54,171 nt of DNA from Bacteroidales bacterium (GTDB lineage Bacteria > Bacteroidota > Bacteroidia > Bacteroidales > UBA932), in assembly GCA_017476575.1 (NCBI GenBank), contig JAFUZO010000011.1, positions 1-54,171 on the forward strand, written 5' to 3'. This document shows, one piece after another, positions 25,550-33,760 of this stretch (positions are counted from its first letter, which is position 1; each line of letters starts with the position of its first letter). The position numbers and the translations under genes are program-made. Under the pieces are notes generated by a model. The model did not search any database and was not told where the DNA came from. It saw only the letters and a list, made by a program, of their open reading frames with translations.

Positions 25550-27766
25550 ATGGCCATGAAAAAGACACTTCTTTTCCTTATCCTTCTGTCTGCCGGGATA
25601 ACGGCCGCCGCCCAGCAGCGGATTGGCATCATCGGTCTGGACACCTCCCATTCTCCCGCCTTTGCCCGGTTGGTCAACCAGTCCGGAGACCTCCCGCGGA
25701 AATTCGTCGTGACGGCCGCCTACCCGTATGGGACTACGACCATCGAATCGGCCCGCTCCCGGATTCCGAAATACACGGAAGAGATCAAACGATACGGCGT
25801 GGAGATTACGGACAGCATCGGGGAACTGTTGGACCAGGTCGACTGCATCCTGCTGGAAACCAACGACGGCAACCTCCACCTGGAACAGGCGGCCCAGGTC
25901 TTCAAGGCCGGCAAGAAGATCTATATCGACAAGCCCGTCGGAGCGACGCTCGGCCAGGCTATCGCCATCTATGAACTGGCGGAGCGCTATGGCGCAACCT
26001 TTTTCTCCTCGTCAGCCCTCCGGTTCACGGTGCGCAACCAGGAAATCCGCTCCGGGAAGTTCGGCGCCGTGCGCGGCGCGGACTGCTATTCGCCCCATTC
26101 GCCCGAGCCCAGCCACGCCGATTTCGGCTATTACGGCCTGCACGGCGTGGAGGAACTGTATACGGTGATGGGGACCGGCTGCGAGGCCGTGAGCCGGATC
26201 CATTCCGAAAAGGGGGATATCGTGACGGGGAAATGGAAGGACGGGCGGCTCGGTTCGTTCCGGGCCATCATCGGAGGGCCGTATGCCTACGGCGGCACCA
26301 TCTACCTGGAGAAGGAGGCGGTCCCGACCGGAGGCTACACCGGCTACCAGCCGCTGGTCGATGAAATCCTCCGGTTCTTCGAGACGGGCATCTGTCCGGT
26401 CAGCCGGGAAGAGACCCTGGAGATTTTCACCTTCATGGAGGCGTCGAACATGAGCCTGAAGGAAAACGGTGCCCTGGTGACCCTGGAAGCCGCCCGAAAG
26501 GCCGGGGAGAAGGAGGCGCAACGGCTCCTCAAGGCGTATGGACGGAAGGAGAAGGTGCGGCAGATGGCGGTCGTCAATCCCGGACATTTCCATGCCGCCC
26601 TGGTCTTGAAAGGGCGGCTGGCGGGCGTGAGTCCCGACGTGCAGGTCTATGCACCGGAAGGACCTGAACTCCAGGCCTTCCTGGATGCCGTGGGCTCCGG
26701 ATGGAATCTCCACGTCCATACCGGGAAGGGATTGCCCAAGGCCGGGAAGGGGGATTTCGTCGTCCTGGCCGGTGACAACCATGACAAGGCCGCCTCCATC
26801 CTTGCGGCCGTGCAGAAGGGCTACCATGTCCTGGCCGACAAGCCGCTCGCCATTACACCGGACGACTACCGGCTGCTCGTCGAGGCCTTCCGGACGGCCG
26901 GGAAGAAGGGACTGACCATCTACGAATTGATGACGGAGCGTTATGATACGCAGAACCGGATCGTCCAGGCCCTGGTCGCCGACCGGGACTTCTTCGGCGA
27001 GATGGTCTCCATCGAGATGGAGAGTGTCCATCATTTCTATAAGAACGTGGCCGGAAACATTCTCCGGCGGCCGGCGTGGTATTACGACATCAGCCGGCAG
27101 GGGGAGGGCATCGCCGATGTGACGACCCATCTCATCGACCAGGTCTTCTGGGCCGGCTTTCCCGGGCGGACCCTCACATCCGCCGACGTCACCCTGCTGG
27201 ATGCGGAGCACAGCCGCACTTGGCTGACGCCCGGACAGTTCACCGCCTCGACGGCGGAAGAGGCCTTCCCGTCCTTCTTGGCGCCCTATATCGAGGGGGA
27301 ACGCCTGGGGGTCTACAGTAACGGGAGCCTCCTGTTCCAAGTCGACGGCATCCCGGTGCACATCGCCGTACGCTGGGATTACGAGGCCCCGGCCGGGAGC
27401 GGCGACACCGCTTCGTCGGTCTTCGAGGGGTCGCTGGCACAGGTCGCGACCGTCCAGGACGGCAGCACTTCCTATATCCGGCAGATCCAGGTGTCCGCCC
27501 CTGCCGGGCGGGTCCGGACGGCGGAGGAAAGGCTGCGGGAGGCATTCCCGTACGTCCGTTTCGTCGAACAGGGCGAGGGACGGTACCTGGTCGACGTGCC
27601 CCTGGAACGGCGGACTTCGCACGAAGACCATTTCCATCTGCTCACGGGGGCGTTCCTGCGCCTGGTCGGAAGCGGGACCCCGCCGGCGGAGGGCATCTCC
27701 AATACGCTTGTGAAATACGGGCTGACGACGGCTGCGGTGGAACTGGCCCGGAAAAAGGATCCATAG
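25550..27766 (+). CDS. Fused double Gfo/Idh/MocA-family oxidoreductase, exported
   Basis: A 738-residue protein made of two sugar-oxidoreductase-like modules after a signal peptide (KKTLLFLILLSAGITAAAQQ). Module 1 (about 24-335) has RIGIIGLDTSHSPAF at the nucleotide-binding site and IYIDKPVGATL at the EKP-type catalytic loop. Module 2 (about 343-738) starts MAVVNPGHFHAALVL, has a second loop HVLADKPLAIT, and ends in the domain typical of the larger Bacteroidetes oxidoreductases (DVTTHLIDQVFWAGFPGRTL onward). The family oxidises or epimerises sugars with NAD(P). Each half is usually a separate protein, so this is a fusion. Starts 25550 and 25556 are both possible. It lies between the XylR-type regulator and the SusC/GH36 remnant. 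Confidence 0.85.
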   Translation: MAMKKTLLFLILLSAGITAAAQQRIGIIGLDTSHSPAFARLVNQSGDLPRKFVVTAAYPYGTTTIESARSRIPKYTEEIKRYGVEITDSIGELLDQVDCILLETNDGNLHLEQAAQVFKAGKKIYIDKPVGATLGQAIAIYELAERYGATFFSSSALRFTVRNQEIRSGKFGAVRGADCYSPHSPEPSHADFGYYGLHGVEELYTVMGTGCEAVSRIHSEKGDIVTGKWKDGRLGSFRAIIGGPYAYGGTIYLEKEAVPTGGYTGYQPLVDEILRFFETGICPVSREETLEIFTFMEASNMSLKENGALVTLEAARKAGEKEAQRLLKAYGRKEKVRQMAVVNPGHFHAALVLKGRLAGVSPDVQVYAPEGPELQAFLDAVGSGWNLHVHTGKGLPKAGKGDFVVLAGDNHDKAASILAAVQKGYHVLADKPLAITPDDYRLLVEAFRTAGKKGLTIYELMTERYDTQNRIVQALVADRDFFGEMVSIEMESVHHFYKNVAGNILRRPAWYYDISRQGEGIADVTTHLIDQVFWAGFPGRTLTSADVTLLDAEHSRTWLTPGQFTASTAEEAFPSFLAPYIEGERLGVYSNGSLLFQVDGIPVHIAVRWDYEAPAGSGDTASSVFEGSLAQVATVQDGSTSYIRQIQVSAPAGRVRTAEERLREAFPYVRFVEQGEGRYLVDVPLERRTSHEDHFHLLTGAFLRLVGSGTPPAEGISNTLVKYGLTTAAVELARKKDP

Positions 27767-27778
27767 CGTACCTCTCCT

Positions 27779-27798
27779 CATCAGGCTGGTTCCTGATG
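27779..27798 (+). other. Small inverted repeat after the double oxidoreductase gene
   Basis: CATCAGG (27779-27785) and CCTGATG (27792-27798) pair perfectly around a 6-nt loop and are followed by CTGCTTTC. It could be a weak terminator or a leader hairpin for the broken susC-like gene that follows. Confidence 0.3.
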
Positions 27799-27838
27799 CT
27801 GCTTTCAAACCCTTTCACCAACCACATGATTGTAACGT

Positions 27839-28171
27839 ATGAGAAGTATTCTAACCCATCGACTGTCGGTCCGGTTCCTGACCTGTTCCCTGGCCTTCAG
27901 CACCATAGCGGGAGCCTTCGTCTCGTCCGAGGTCCCGGCGGCGGCCCAGCAGCAGCGGGTCACGATTTCCGGCAAGGTGGTCGACCAGGACGGTTTTACC
28001 ATGCCGGGTGTCGGCATCACCGTCAAAGGCAAGAGCGGGACCGGCACTGTGACGGATGCCGACGGAAACTACTCCATCACTTGCGACCGGAACGACATCC
28101 TGGTCTATCAGTTCATGGGCTTCAAGACCCTCGAGATGGTCGCCGGCAACGTCGACAAGGTGACGGTGACA
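27839..28171 (+). pseudogene. SusC-like receptor, 5' fragment only
   Basis: From ATG 27839 the frame encodes about 111 residues of a SusC-like start: signal peptide (SVRFLTCSLAFSTIAGAFVS), then a complete carboxypeptidase-regulatory-like domain (VTISGKVVDQDGFTMPGVGI, then VTDADGNYSITCDRNDILVY and QFMGFKTLEMVAGNVDKVTV). The plug and barrel (another ~900 residues) are absent. After about 28171 the DNA switches to alpha-galactosidase coding sequence in a different frame, and the SusC frame stops at 28237 after a meaningless tail. This is the left side of a deletion or misassembly junction. Confidence 0.8.
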
Positions 28172-29568
28172 TCCTGGACCGGACCTCCTTTCCCGGCAGG
28201 CACTGGCATGTGCGCACCGTCGAATTCTTCGATGTGACCGATCGGAATAACAACCTGGTCTTCCACCGGGACATGCTTCCTTTCGGAGTCCCCAAGACCT
28301 TGCCGGGGAACCTGCTCTTCGCCTATGACTTTCCGTCGGAGGGCGGATGGTGTTTCCTCAAGGAGGCACCTTGTACGGACATGCAGGTGGCCTATCCCGG
28401 CTATGACTTCGCCGACCGGGACGAGATGGTGATGATGAATACCTGGGGGGACCGGAGCCAGGACAGTCGCGTGAACGAGCAATTCTGCATCGACGAACTG
28501 GTAAGGGGGGCGGTCCTCGGCATCTCCCATTTCCAGGTTGACGATGGATGGCAGAGCGGGAAAAGCCCGGCCTCGAAATATCACAAAGGCTCCTTTTCCG
28601 ATATCTGGAATAAAGAGGGCTACTGGAGCGTCGACCCGCAGAAATATCCGCACGGGCTGGGGCCAGTGGTGGAGAAGGGACGGGAACTCGGCATCGAGGT
28701 GGGGCTCTGGTTCAATCCGAGCATCCAGGACGAATTGACGGACTGGGAGAAGGATGCCGATGTGCTCATCTCCTTGTACCGTCGCTACGGGATCCGGTAT
28801 TTCAAGATTGACGGGTTAAAGGTCCCTACTAAACGGGCCGAGCGCCGTCTGGCCGCCCTCTTCGAGAAGATCCGGACGGAGACGGCAGACAGTGTGGTCA
28901 TCAACCTGGATGTGACGGCCGGAAGGAGGGCCGGCTACTTTTTCATGGGCGGCTACGGCAACATCTTCCTGGAGAACCGCTACACCGATTTCGGGAGTTA
29001 CTACCCTTACATGACCCTCCGGAACCTGTGGCACCTTTCCCGGTATGTGCCCCCCGAGCGCCTCCAGATCGAATTCCTCAACCCATGGCGGAATGCGGAC
29101 AAATATCCCTGTGGTGACATCTTCGCCCCGTCGAACTATGATTTCTCCTACTTGTTCGCCTTGACGATGGCCGGACAGCCGCTGGCATGGTTTGAAGCCT
29201 CCAACCTTCCGGAAGAGGCTTTTTCGGTGGCACCGCTGGTCACTGGATACCGCTCAATCATGGCCGCTTTCCATGCGGGGGATATCCTTCCCGTCGGAGA
29301 GGAACCGGACGGAGTAGCGTGGACGGGCTTCCAATCCATCACGGACGACCGGCATGGCTTCTTGCTCATCTATCGGGAATATTCAGAAGGGGAGACGGGA
29401 CTGCTACGCACCTGGCTGCCGGACGGTGCCCGGGTCCGGTTGACCCCCGTCCTCGGTGCAGGAAAGAAGTCATCGTGCCGGATTTCAGAGGGTGGTGGGC
29501 TTCCGGTGCGCCTCTCCAGGAAAAATTCGTTCGCCCTGTACCAGTATGAGGTCCTTCCGGAGCGGTGA
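28172..29568 (+). pseudogene. GH36-like alpha-galactosidase, 5'-truncated
   Basis: The 3' portion (about 465 codons) of a glycoside hydrolase of the alpha-galactosidase type. Visible parts are EFFDVTDRNNNLVFHRDMLP, GNLLFAYDFPSEGGWCFLKE, the first strand motif ISHFQVDDGWQSGKS, GIEVGLWFNPSIQ, the nucleophile strand RYFKIDGL, and a C-terminal beta domain ending KNSFALYQYEVL. The N-terminal beta-sandwich region that should precede it is missing and is replaced by the SusC start in another frame. The continuous frame back to 27796 is an out-of-frame reading of the SusC part (Arg/His-rich, no family similarity). No good start remains, so it is probably not expressed. Confidence 0.72.
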
Positions 29569-29597
29569 GCACAGGTGGAGGATTGGTAATAATTGCG

Positions 29598-29605
29598 TAA
29601 CTTCG
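29598..29605 (+). promoter_or_regulatory. -7-like element of the esterase-HAD gene, 4 nt from ATG
   Basis: TAACTTCG then CGGC then ATG 29610. It is a one-base variant of TAnnTTTG with the same 4-nt spacing seen at four other genes in this window. Confidence 0.5.
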
Positions 29606-29609
29606 CGGC

Positions 29610-30608
29610 ATGAAACTGTATGAGTATGCGCGGCCGGAACTGTTTGCCGACAAGAAAATCCTGTATGTACATGGTTTTGCCTCTTCAGGGGCATCAGGGA
29701 CAGTGAGCCGGATGCGGCTGCTGCTGCCACAGGCGGAAGTCATCGCTCCGGACCTCCCGGTGGACCCTTTCGAGGCACGGAACCTCTTGCGGCAGGTCTG
29801 TGCCGGGGACCGGCCGGACCTGGTCATCGGCACGTCGATGGGTGGTATGTACACGGAGCAGTTGTACGGCATCGACCGTATCTGTGTCAACCCGGCGCTG
29901 CATCTGGCCGATACGCTGCTGAAGAACAACGGCCTCGGCAAGCAGGAGTTCCACAACCCGCGTCGGGACGGGCAGACCTCCTTCATGGTCACAAAAGGCC
30001 TTCTGGAGGCTTACCGGGAGGTCTCGGACGACCGTTTCAGCGGGGATACGGCCGCCGATACGGACCGGATCTATGGACTTTTCGGGACACGCGATCCGCT
30101 GGTGGACTGCTTCGAGGAGTTCGCGGCACATTATCCCCGGGCCATCCACTTCGACGGAGAGCACCAACTCAACGACCATGCCTTTCTGTGGTCGCTCCTG
30201 CCGGTTATCCAGTGGATCGACGATGCACAGGAGGGACGCTCCAGGCGGGTCCTCCTGCTGGAGCTGGACGATGTGCTCCGGGATACACGGAACGACCTTC
30301 CGTCCGGGGAGGCCTTCAAGGTATTCCATCATCTGACGCAGGTTTATGACACCTATATCATCTGCCGGGAGGACCATAACCATCCGGATCGCTGGGGGGA
30401 GAAGCTGCAATGGGTCGACAGGCATCTCGGGGTCCCGGCCTGGAACCGGGTGATTGTGGGAAACCATCCCGAACTGCTGATAGGGGATTACCTTGTTTCA
30501 CGCCAGCCCTGCGAGGGCTTCATGGGCACGTTCCTCCGTTTCGGGGAGGACCCGTTCCGTACCTGGCAGGACATCCAGACTTTCTTCGACCGCCTGGGAG
30601 GCCAATAG
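29610..30608 (+). CDS. YqiA-like esterase fused to a HAD/5'-nucleotidase-like domain
   Basis: A 332-residue protein with two domains. Residues 1-200 form an alpha/beta-hydrolase of the YqiA/YcfP type: oxyanion strand ILYVHGFASSGASG, nucleophile elbow LVIGTSMGGMYTEQL, acid in LFGTRDPLV and His in HQLNDHAF. Residues about 212-330 resemble the NT5C-type 5'(3')-deoxyribonucleotidase/HAD fold: RVLLLELDDVLRDT, YIICREDHNHPDRW, LLIGDYLVSR, GTFLRFGEDPFRTWQDI. In that second domain the usual DxDxV motif reads ELDDV, with Glu in place of the nucleophilic Asp, so its catalysis is doubtful. The gene stands alone, ended by a terminator. Confidence 0.75.
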   Translation: MKLYEYARPELFADKKILYVHGFASSGASGTVSRMRLLLPQAEVIAPDLPVDPFEARNLLRQVCAGDRPDLVIGTSMGGMYTEQLYGIDRICVNPALHLADTLLKNNGLGKQEFHNPRRDGQTSFMVTKGLLEAYREVSDDRFSGDTAADTDRIYGLFGTRDPLVDCFEEFAAHYPRAIHFDGEHQLNDHAFLWSLLPVIQWIDDAQEGRSRRVLLLELDDVLRDTRNDLPSGEAFKVFHHLTQVYDTYIICREDHNHPDRWGEKLQWVDRHLGVPAWNRVIVGNHPELLIGDYLVSRQPCEGFMGTFLRFGEDPFRTWQDIQTFFDRLGGQ

Positions 30609-30635
30609 TGACCTTCCAGGCGGTTTATCTTTTAC
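30591..30635 (+). terminator. Intrinsic terminator of the esterase-HAD gene
   Basis: CGCCTGGGAGG (30591-30601) pairs with CCTTCCAGGCG (30612-30622), 11 bp with one wobble, followed by GTTTATCTTTT. The stem includes the final codons and stop of the gene. Confidence 0.7.
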
Positions 30636-30677
30636 CTTCTGGATATCAGTCGTTTACAGAATGCAGAATGGACGGTG

Positions 30678-31292
30678 TCACTGCAGGATGAAACCAACCA
30701 CCTCCTCGACATTGGCAGCACGGCCGAGGGAATCGTCGACGACGAGGACACTGTGGCGGTACCGGCGGGCCTTGCGGGAGATTTCGAGGGGATTGAAACC
30801 GGGGGAGACGAGGATGAGGCCACGGACCTGTTTCGGCTTGTCGACCGCCAATTCCGCAGCCGGGAGGCAGCCGAGGCCTTCTCCCATGACGAAGATGCGG
30901 TCCTTGGCGACGTGGCGCTGTTCCCGCATCCCGCCCAGGACGGTCCGGAGCGTCTCGGCGCGTGCCGCTGCAGTGTCGCCGGAGAAATCGAAACAGTATC
31001 CGATGATGCCTTTACCGGCGAGGGCGCGGCACCAGGACTCGCCGTATTCCCGGCTCTGGCAATAGATGACGGCACTCAGGCGGGCACTGCTGTCCTGGAC
31101 CGGGCGGAAGACTTTGCCGGTCACCTTCGTATCGCCCTGGTAGAAACTCAGCTCTTCTACATGGACTTTGGCGCCGCCTTCGGCCTTGACCGTCTCCCGG
31201 GGACTCCTTCCGGCCATCCAATAATAAGCAATACCGCCGATGATTGCAAGAATCCCGGCGGTAATGCCTATGCCTGTGAAAAGCCGTTTCAC
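30678..31292 (-). CDS. Membrane-anchored alpha/beta-hydrolase-like protein lacking the catalytic serine
   Basis: A 204-residue protein with an N-terminal signal anchor ([20 protein letters not shown]) and an alpha/beta-hydrolase-like core: [27 protein letters not shown], and [16 protein letters not shown]. The nucleophile elbow, normally GxSxG, reads [12 protein letters not shown], so glycine replaces serine. The usual C-terminal His is also not evident. It is therefore probably not an ordinary esterase; a binding or scaffold role is possible. Its ATG overlaps the stop of gpmA (ATGA at 31289-31292), so it is translationally coupled to phosphoglycerate mutase. Confidence 0.65.
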   Translation of the reverse strand: MKRLFTGIGITAGILAIIGGIAYYWMAGRSPRETVKAEGGAKVHVEELSFYQGDTKVTGKVFRPVQDSSARLSAVIYCQSREYGESWCRALAGKGIIGYCFDFSGDTAAARAETLRTVLGGMREQRHVAKDRIFVMGEGLGCLPAAELAVDKPKQVRGLILVSPGFNPLEISRKARRYRHSVLVVDDSLGRAANVEEVVGFILQ

Positions 31293-32038
31293 TTCGCGGC
31301 CTTGCCCTGGTTGGCGACGGCGTTCATCTTGGCGGCGATGGCGGCCTGGTCACCGAGGAAGTAGTCCTTCACCACGTTGCCGTCCGCATCGAACTCGAAT
31401 ACGTACGGGACGGCAGTCGGGAGGTTCAGGGACACAATGTCCTCGTCGGAGATGCCCTTGAGGTACTTGATGATGCCGCGGAGGGAGTTGCCGTGGGCGA
31501 CCACGATGAGGCTGTCCTCGGTCTGGAGGTTCGGAAAGATGACCTCTTTCCAGTACGGGACGGCGCGGGCGATGGCGTCCTTGAGAGACTCGGTGCGCGG
31601 CAGGTCGCTGTCGGCGACACCGGCGTAGCGCGGATCGTACTTGGGATTGCGCGGGTCATCCTCACCGAGCGGGTTCGGAGCGATGTCGTAGCTGCGGCGC
31701 CAGACCTTGACCTGGGCGTCGCCGTATTTCTCGGCGGTCTCGGCCTTGTTCAGGCCCTGGAGGTTTCCATAGTGCTTCTCGTTGAGCCGCCAGTTCTTCT
31801 CCACCGGGATCCAGTCGAGGTCCATGTTGTCCAAGATGTTGTTGAGCGTCTTGACTGCCCGCTTGAGGTAGGAGGTGTAGGCCTTGGAGAAGGTGAAGCC
31901 CTCTGCCTTGAGGAGTTTTCCGGCCTCGACGGCCTCTTCCACGCCTTTGGCACTGAGGTCCACATCGGTCCATCCCGTGAAGCGGTTTTCCTGGTTCCAG
32001 ACACTCTCGCCGTGTCTTACAAGTACGATTCTTTTCAT
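31289..32038 (-). CDS. gpmA: 2,3-bisphosphoglycerate-dependent phosphoglycerate mutase
   Basis: Glycolytic enzyme interconverting 3- and 2-phosphoglycerate. The 249-residue product has the phosphohistidine motif [20 protein letters not shown], then the family stretches [20 protein letters not shown] and KVWRRSYD, and the second catalytic His in [19 protein letters not shown]. Length and motifs match the dPGM family. The ATG is at 32038, 42 nt after a -7 box. A short membrane-anchored hydrolase-like gene overlaps its 3' end by 4 nt. Confidence 0.97.
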   Translation of the reverse strand: MKRIVLVRHGESVWNQENRFTGWTDVDLSAKGVEEAVEAGKLLKAEGFTFSKAYTSYLKRAVKTLNNILDNMDLDWIPVEKNWRLNEKHYGNLQGLNKAETAEKYGDAQVKVWRRSYDIAPNPLGEDDPRNPKYDPRYAGVADSDLPRTESLKDAIARAVPYWKEVIFPNLQTEDSLIVVAHGNSLRGIIKYLKGISDEDIVSLNLPTAVPYVFEFDADGNVVKDYFLGDQAAIAAKMNAVANQGKAAK

Positions 32039-32080
32039 GATATAGGGTTCTTTTAACAGTTATTGCAGCCCAATGCGCTG

Positions 32081-32088
32081 CAAAAATA
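32081..32088 (-). promoter_or_regulatory. -7 promoter element of gpmA
   Basis: TATTTTTG on the minus strand, 42 nt before the gpmA ATG. It is divergent from the -7 box at 32132-32139. Confidence 0.6.
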
Positions 32089-32131
32089 CGCAAAATCTCT
32101 GAAAAGGGGAGGGATTGGGAAGAATTATCGT

Positions 32132-32139
32132 TAAATTTG
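32132..32139 (+). promoter_or_regulatory. -7 promoter element of the GH106-tail lipoprotein gene
   Basis: TAAATTTG on the plus strand, 15 nt before ATG 32155 and 21 nt before ATG 32161. Confidence 0.55.
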
Positions 32140-32160
32140 CGTGTTGATCTAGAAATGCGT

Positions 32161-33024
32161 ATGAAAAGGTATATCACAGGACTCATGCTGCTGCTGGCCG
32201 TGGTCGGCTGCGGGAAACGGCATCGCTTCGACTATATCGACATCGCTGCCTCCGAGCTGACCCTTGCCGGACTCCGGGAAGGTTTCGAGGCCGTCCCGGA
32301 CTCCGTTGCCGGCGGACGGACAGAGTATCTGTTGGGCCAGGGTCTTCCGGTGGCGGACGTCCTGGTGTTTGCAGGCGAAGTGGGCGATACGCTGTTCCCG
32401 GTTCCTGAAATACCCTATGGCTATGCATGCCAGTATATTACGGCGGAGGAACTGCTGGAAGGGCTCCATATCAAGAACGGACGCCTCTATACCGACTGCG
32501 GGTTGAACGCCCGGATGCTTTACCTGCAGGACGACCGTATGTCCCTGCCGGTGCTCAACAAGATTTCGCAGCTGGCGGATGGCGGGGCCTTCATCGGCGG
32601 TGTCCGTCCATCCCGTCCTCTCGACCAGGAGGATGCGGTCGTGTTCCAGCGGACGGTCGATAAAGTCTGGCTCTCCGGCAACGTCATGTCGGGCAAGACC
32701 ATCCGGAGCATCCTCAAGGCGGCCCGGGTTCGGCCCGACCTGAAAACCAAGACGGACAGCCTGACCTTCGCCCATCGGAGACTGCCCAATGCCGACATAT
32801 ACCGGATCTGCAACGCCGGCAGCCATACCGGCAAGACGAAGATTGTCTTCCGCGTCATGGGACGCCAGCCCCTCGTCTGGAACCCGGACACGGGAGAGAT
32901 CGGGCCGGTCAGCTACAAGCTTAAGAAACGCTCGACGAAAGTGATATTGAACATCGTTCCGGATGATGAGACCTTCATTGTATTCTGTTCCTTCGCCGAC
33001 AAGCGGAAGATGAAGGTGAAATGA
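32161..33024 (+). CDS. Lipoprotein resembling the C-terminal part of GH106 rhamnosidase-type enzymes
   Basis: A 287-residue lipoprotein: signal peptide MKRYITGLMLLLAVV and lipobox VVGC (Cys17). The body follows, in order, the motifs at the end of GH106-like alpha-L-rhamnosidases. These are a Y(x)TAEELLEGLHIKNGRLY segment, MLYLQDDRMSLPVLNKISQL (usually LVLPxxxxMTLPVLRKI), GGAFIGGVRPSRPLDQED, then DSLTFAHRRLPNADIYRICN and FRVMGRQPLVWNPDTGEIGP. The large catalytic part that normally precedes them is absent, so no rhamnosidase activity is expected; a binding role or a remnant is possible. ATG 32155 (MRMKRY) is an alternative start. It overlaps the next gene by 4 nt (ATGA). Confidence 0.6.
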   Translation: MKRYITGLMLLLAVVGCGKRHRFDYIDIAASELTLAGLREGFEAVPDSVAGGRTEYLLGQGLPVADVLVFAGEVGDTLFPVPEIPYGYACQYITAEELLEGLHIKNGRLYTDCGLNARMLYLQDDRMSLPVLNKISQLADGGAFIGGVRPSRPLDQEDAVVFQRTVDKVWLSGNVMSGKTIRSILKAARVRPDLKTKTDSLTFAHRRLPNADIYRICNAGSHTGKTKIVFRVMGRQPLVWNPDTGEIGPVSYKLKKRSTKVILNIVPDDETFIVFCSFADKRKMKVK

Positions 33025-33722
33025 GGTCTTGGAAGTATCTGGCGACAAGTTTTCTATGCCTGCTTCCCCTGCTTGTCCGGGGAGAGGATGCCCCTTTACG
33101 GGACGACGAGCAGTTCCGCTGGCAGCAACTCATCCTGCCGGGCACGCTGATAACGGCCGGTACCGTCTGCGCCGCCAGCGGGTGGTACGGAAGTGCCGTC
33201 AATGACTGGATGAAAGGAGGCCGCTGCCTGCAAGTCGATGACTATATCCAATATCTCCCCGTCGCCTCCATGTTGGTGCTGGGACGGGTGGCGGAGCCCC
33301 GGCACTCGTTCCGGGAACGGCTTTGCATCACAGGAACGGCTTATGCGTCGATGGGAATCCTGGTCAACGGCCTCAAATACACCGTCCGGGAGAAGCGGCC
33401 GGACACCTCGGCCCGCCAGTCCTTTCCGTCCGGGCATTCGGCTACGGCTTTCATGGGGGCAGAACTGGTGCGTCGGGAGTATGGTGGCTGGTACGGGGCC
33501 GGTGCCTACACCGTCGCTACGGCGACGGCCCTGTCGCGGATCTACAACAACCGCCATTGGGCCGTTGATATCATTGCCGGGGCTGCTGTCGGCATCCTCA
33601 GTGCCCATATAGGCTATTGGCTCCTGCCGTTGGGGAGGTCCCTTTTCCATCTCGACGCACAGGGGGCGCAAGTGATCGTCCTGCCGTCCTATGGAGGATG
33701 CTCCCTGGCCGTTGTGTTCTGA
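33021..33722 (+). CDS. PAP2-family phosphatase
   Basis: A 233-residue membrane phosphatase of the PAP2 (type 2 phosphatidic acid phosphatase) family, with a signal peptide (YLATSFLCLLPLLVRG). The three signature motifs are all present: KYTVREKRPD (KxxxxxxRP) near residue 120, SFPSGHSATAF (PSGH) near 134, and SRIYNNRHWAVDIIAG (SRxxxxxHxxxD) near 173. Hydrophobic segments surround them. Such enzymes remove phosphate from lipid phosphates such as undecaprenyl pyrophosphate, phosphatidic acid or lipid A. Its ATG overlaps the previous stop by 4 nt, so it is translated with the GH106-like lipoprotein. Confidence 0.92.
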   Translation: MRSWKYLATSFLCLLPLLVRGEDAPLRDDEQFRWQQLILPGTLITAGTVCAASGWYGSAVNDWMKGGRCLQVDDYIQYLPVASMLVLGRVAEPRHSFRERLCITGTAYASMGILVNGLKYTVREKRPDTSARQSFPSGHSATAFMGAELVRREYGGWYGAGAYTVATATALSRIYNNRHWAVDIIAGAAVGILSAHIGYWLLPLGRSLFHLDAQGAQVIVLPSYGGCSLAVVF

Positions 33723-33748
33723 AATCCGGAAAATATAGAAATTTATAT

Positions 33749-33756
33749 TATCTTTG
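33749..33756 (+). promoter_or_regulatory. -7 promoter element of trmO, 4 nt from ATG
   Basis: TATCTTTG then TGAA then ATG 33761. The position rules out the longer in-frame start at 33617, which lies inside the PAP2 gene. Confidence 0.65.
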
Positions 33757-33760
33757 TGAA

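Noticed and set aside
26012..27808. 598-codon minus-strand frame opposite the double oxidoreductase
   Set aside because: Antisense shadow; the plus strand encodes two recognisable oxidoreductase modules.
27796..28171. N-terminal extension of the alpha-galactosidase frame
   Set aside because: This part is an out-of-frame reading of the SusC fragment, rich in Arg and His and unlike any glycosidase N-terminus.
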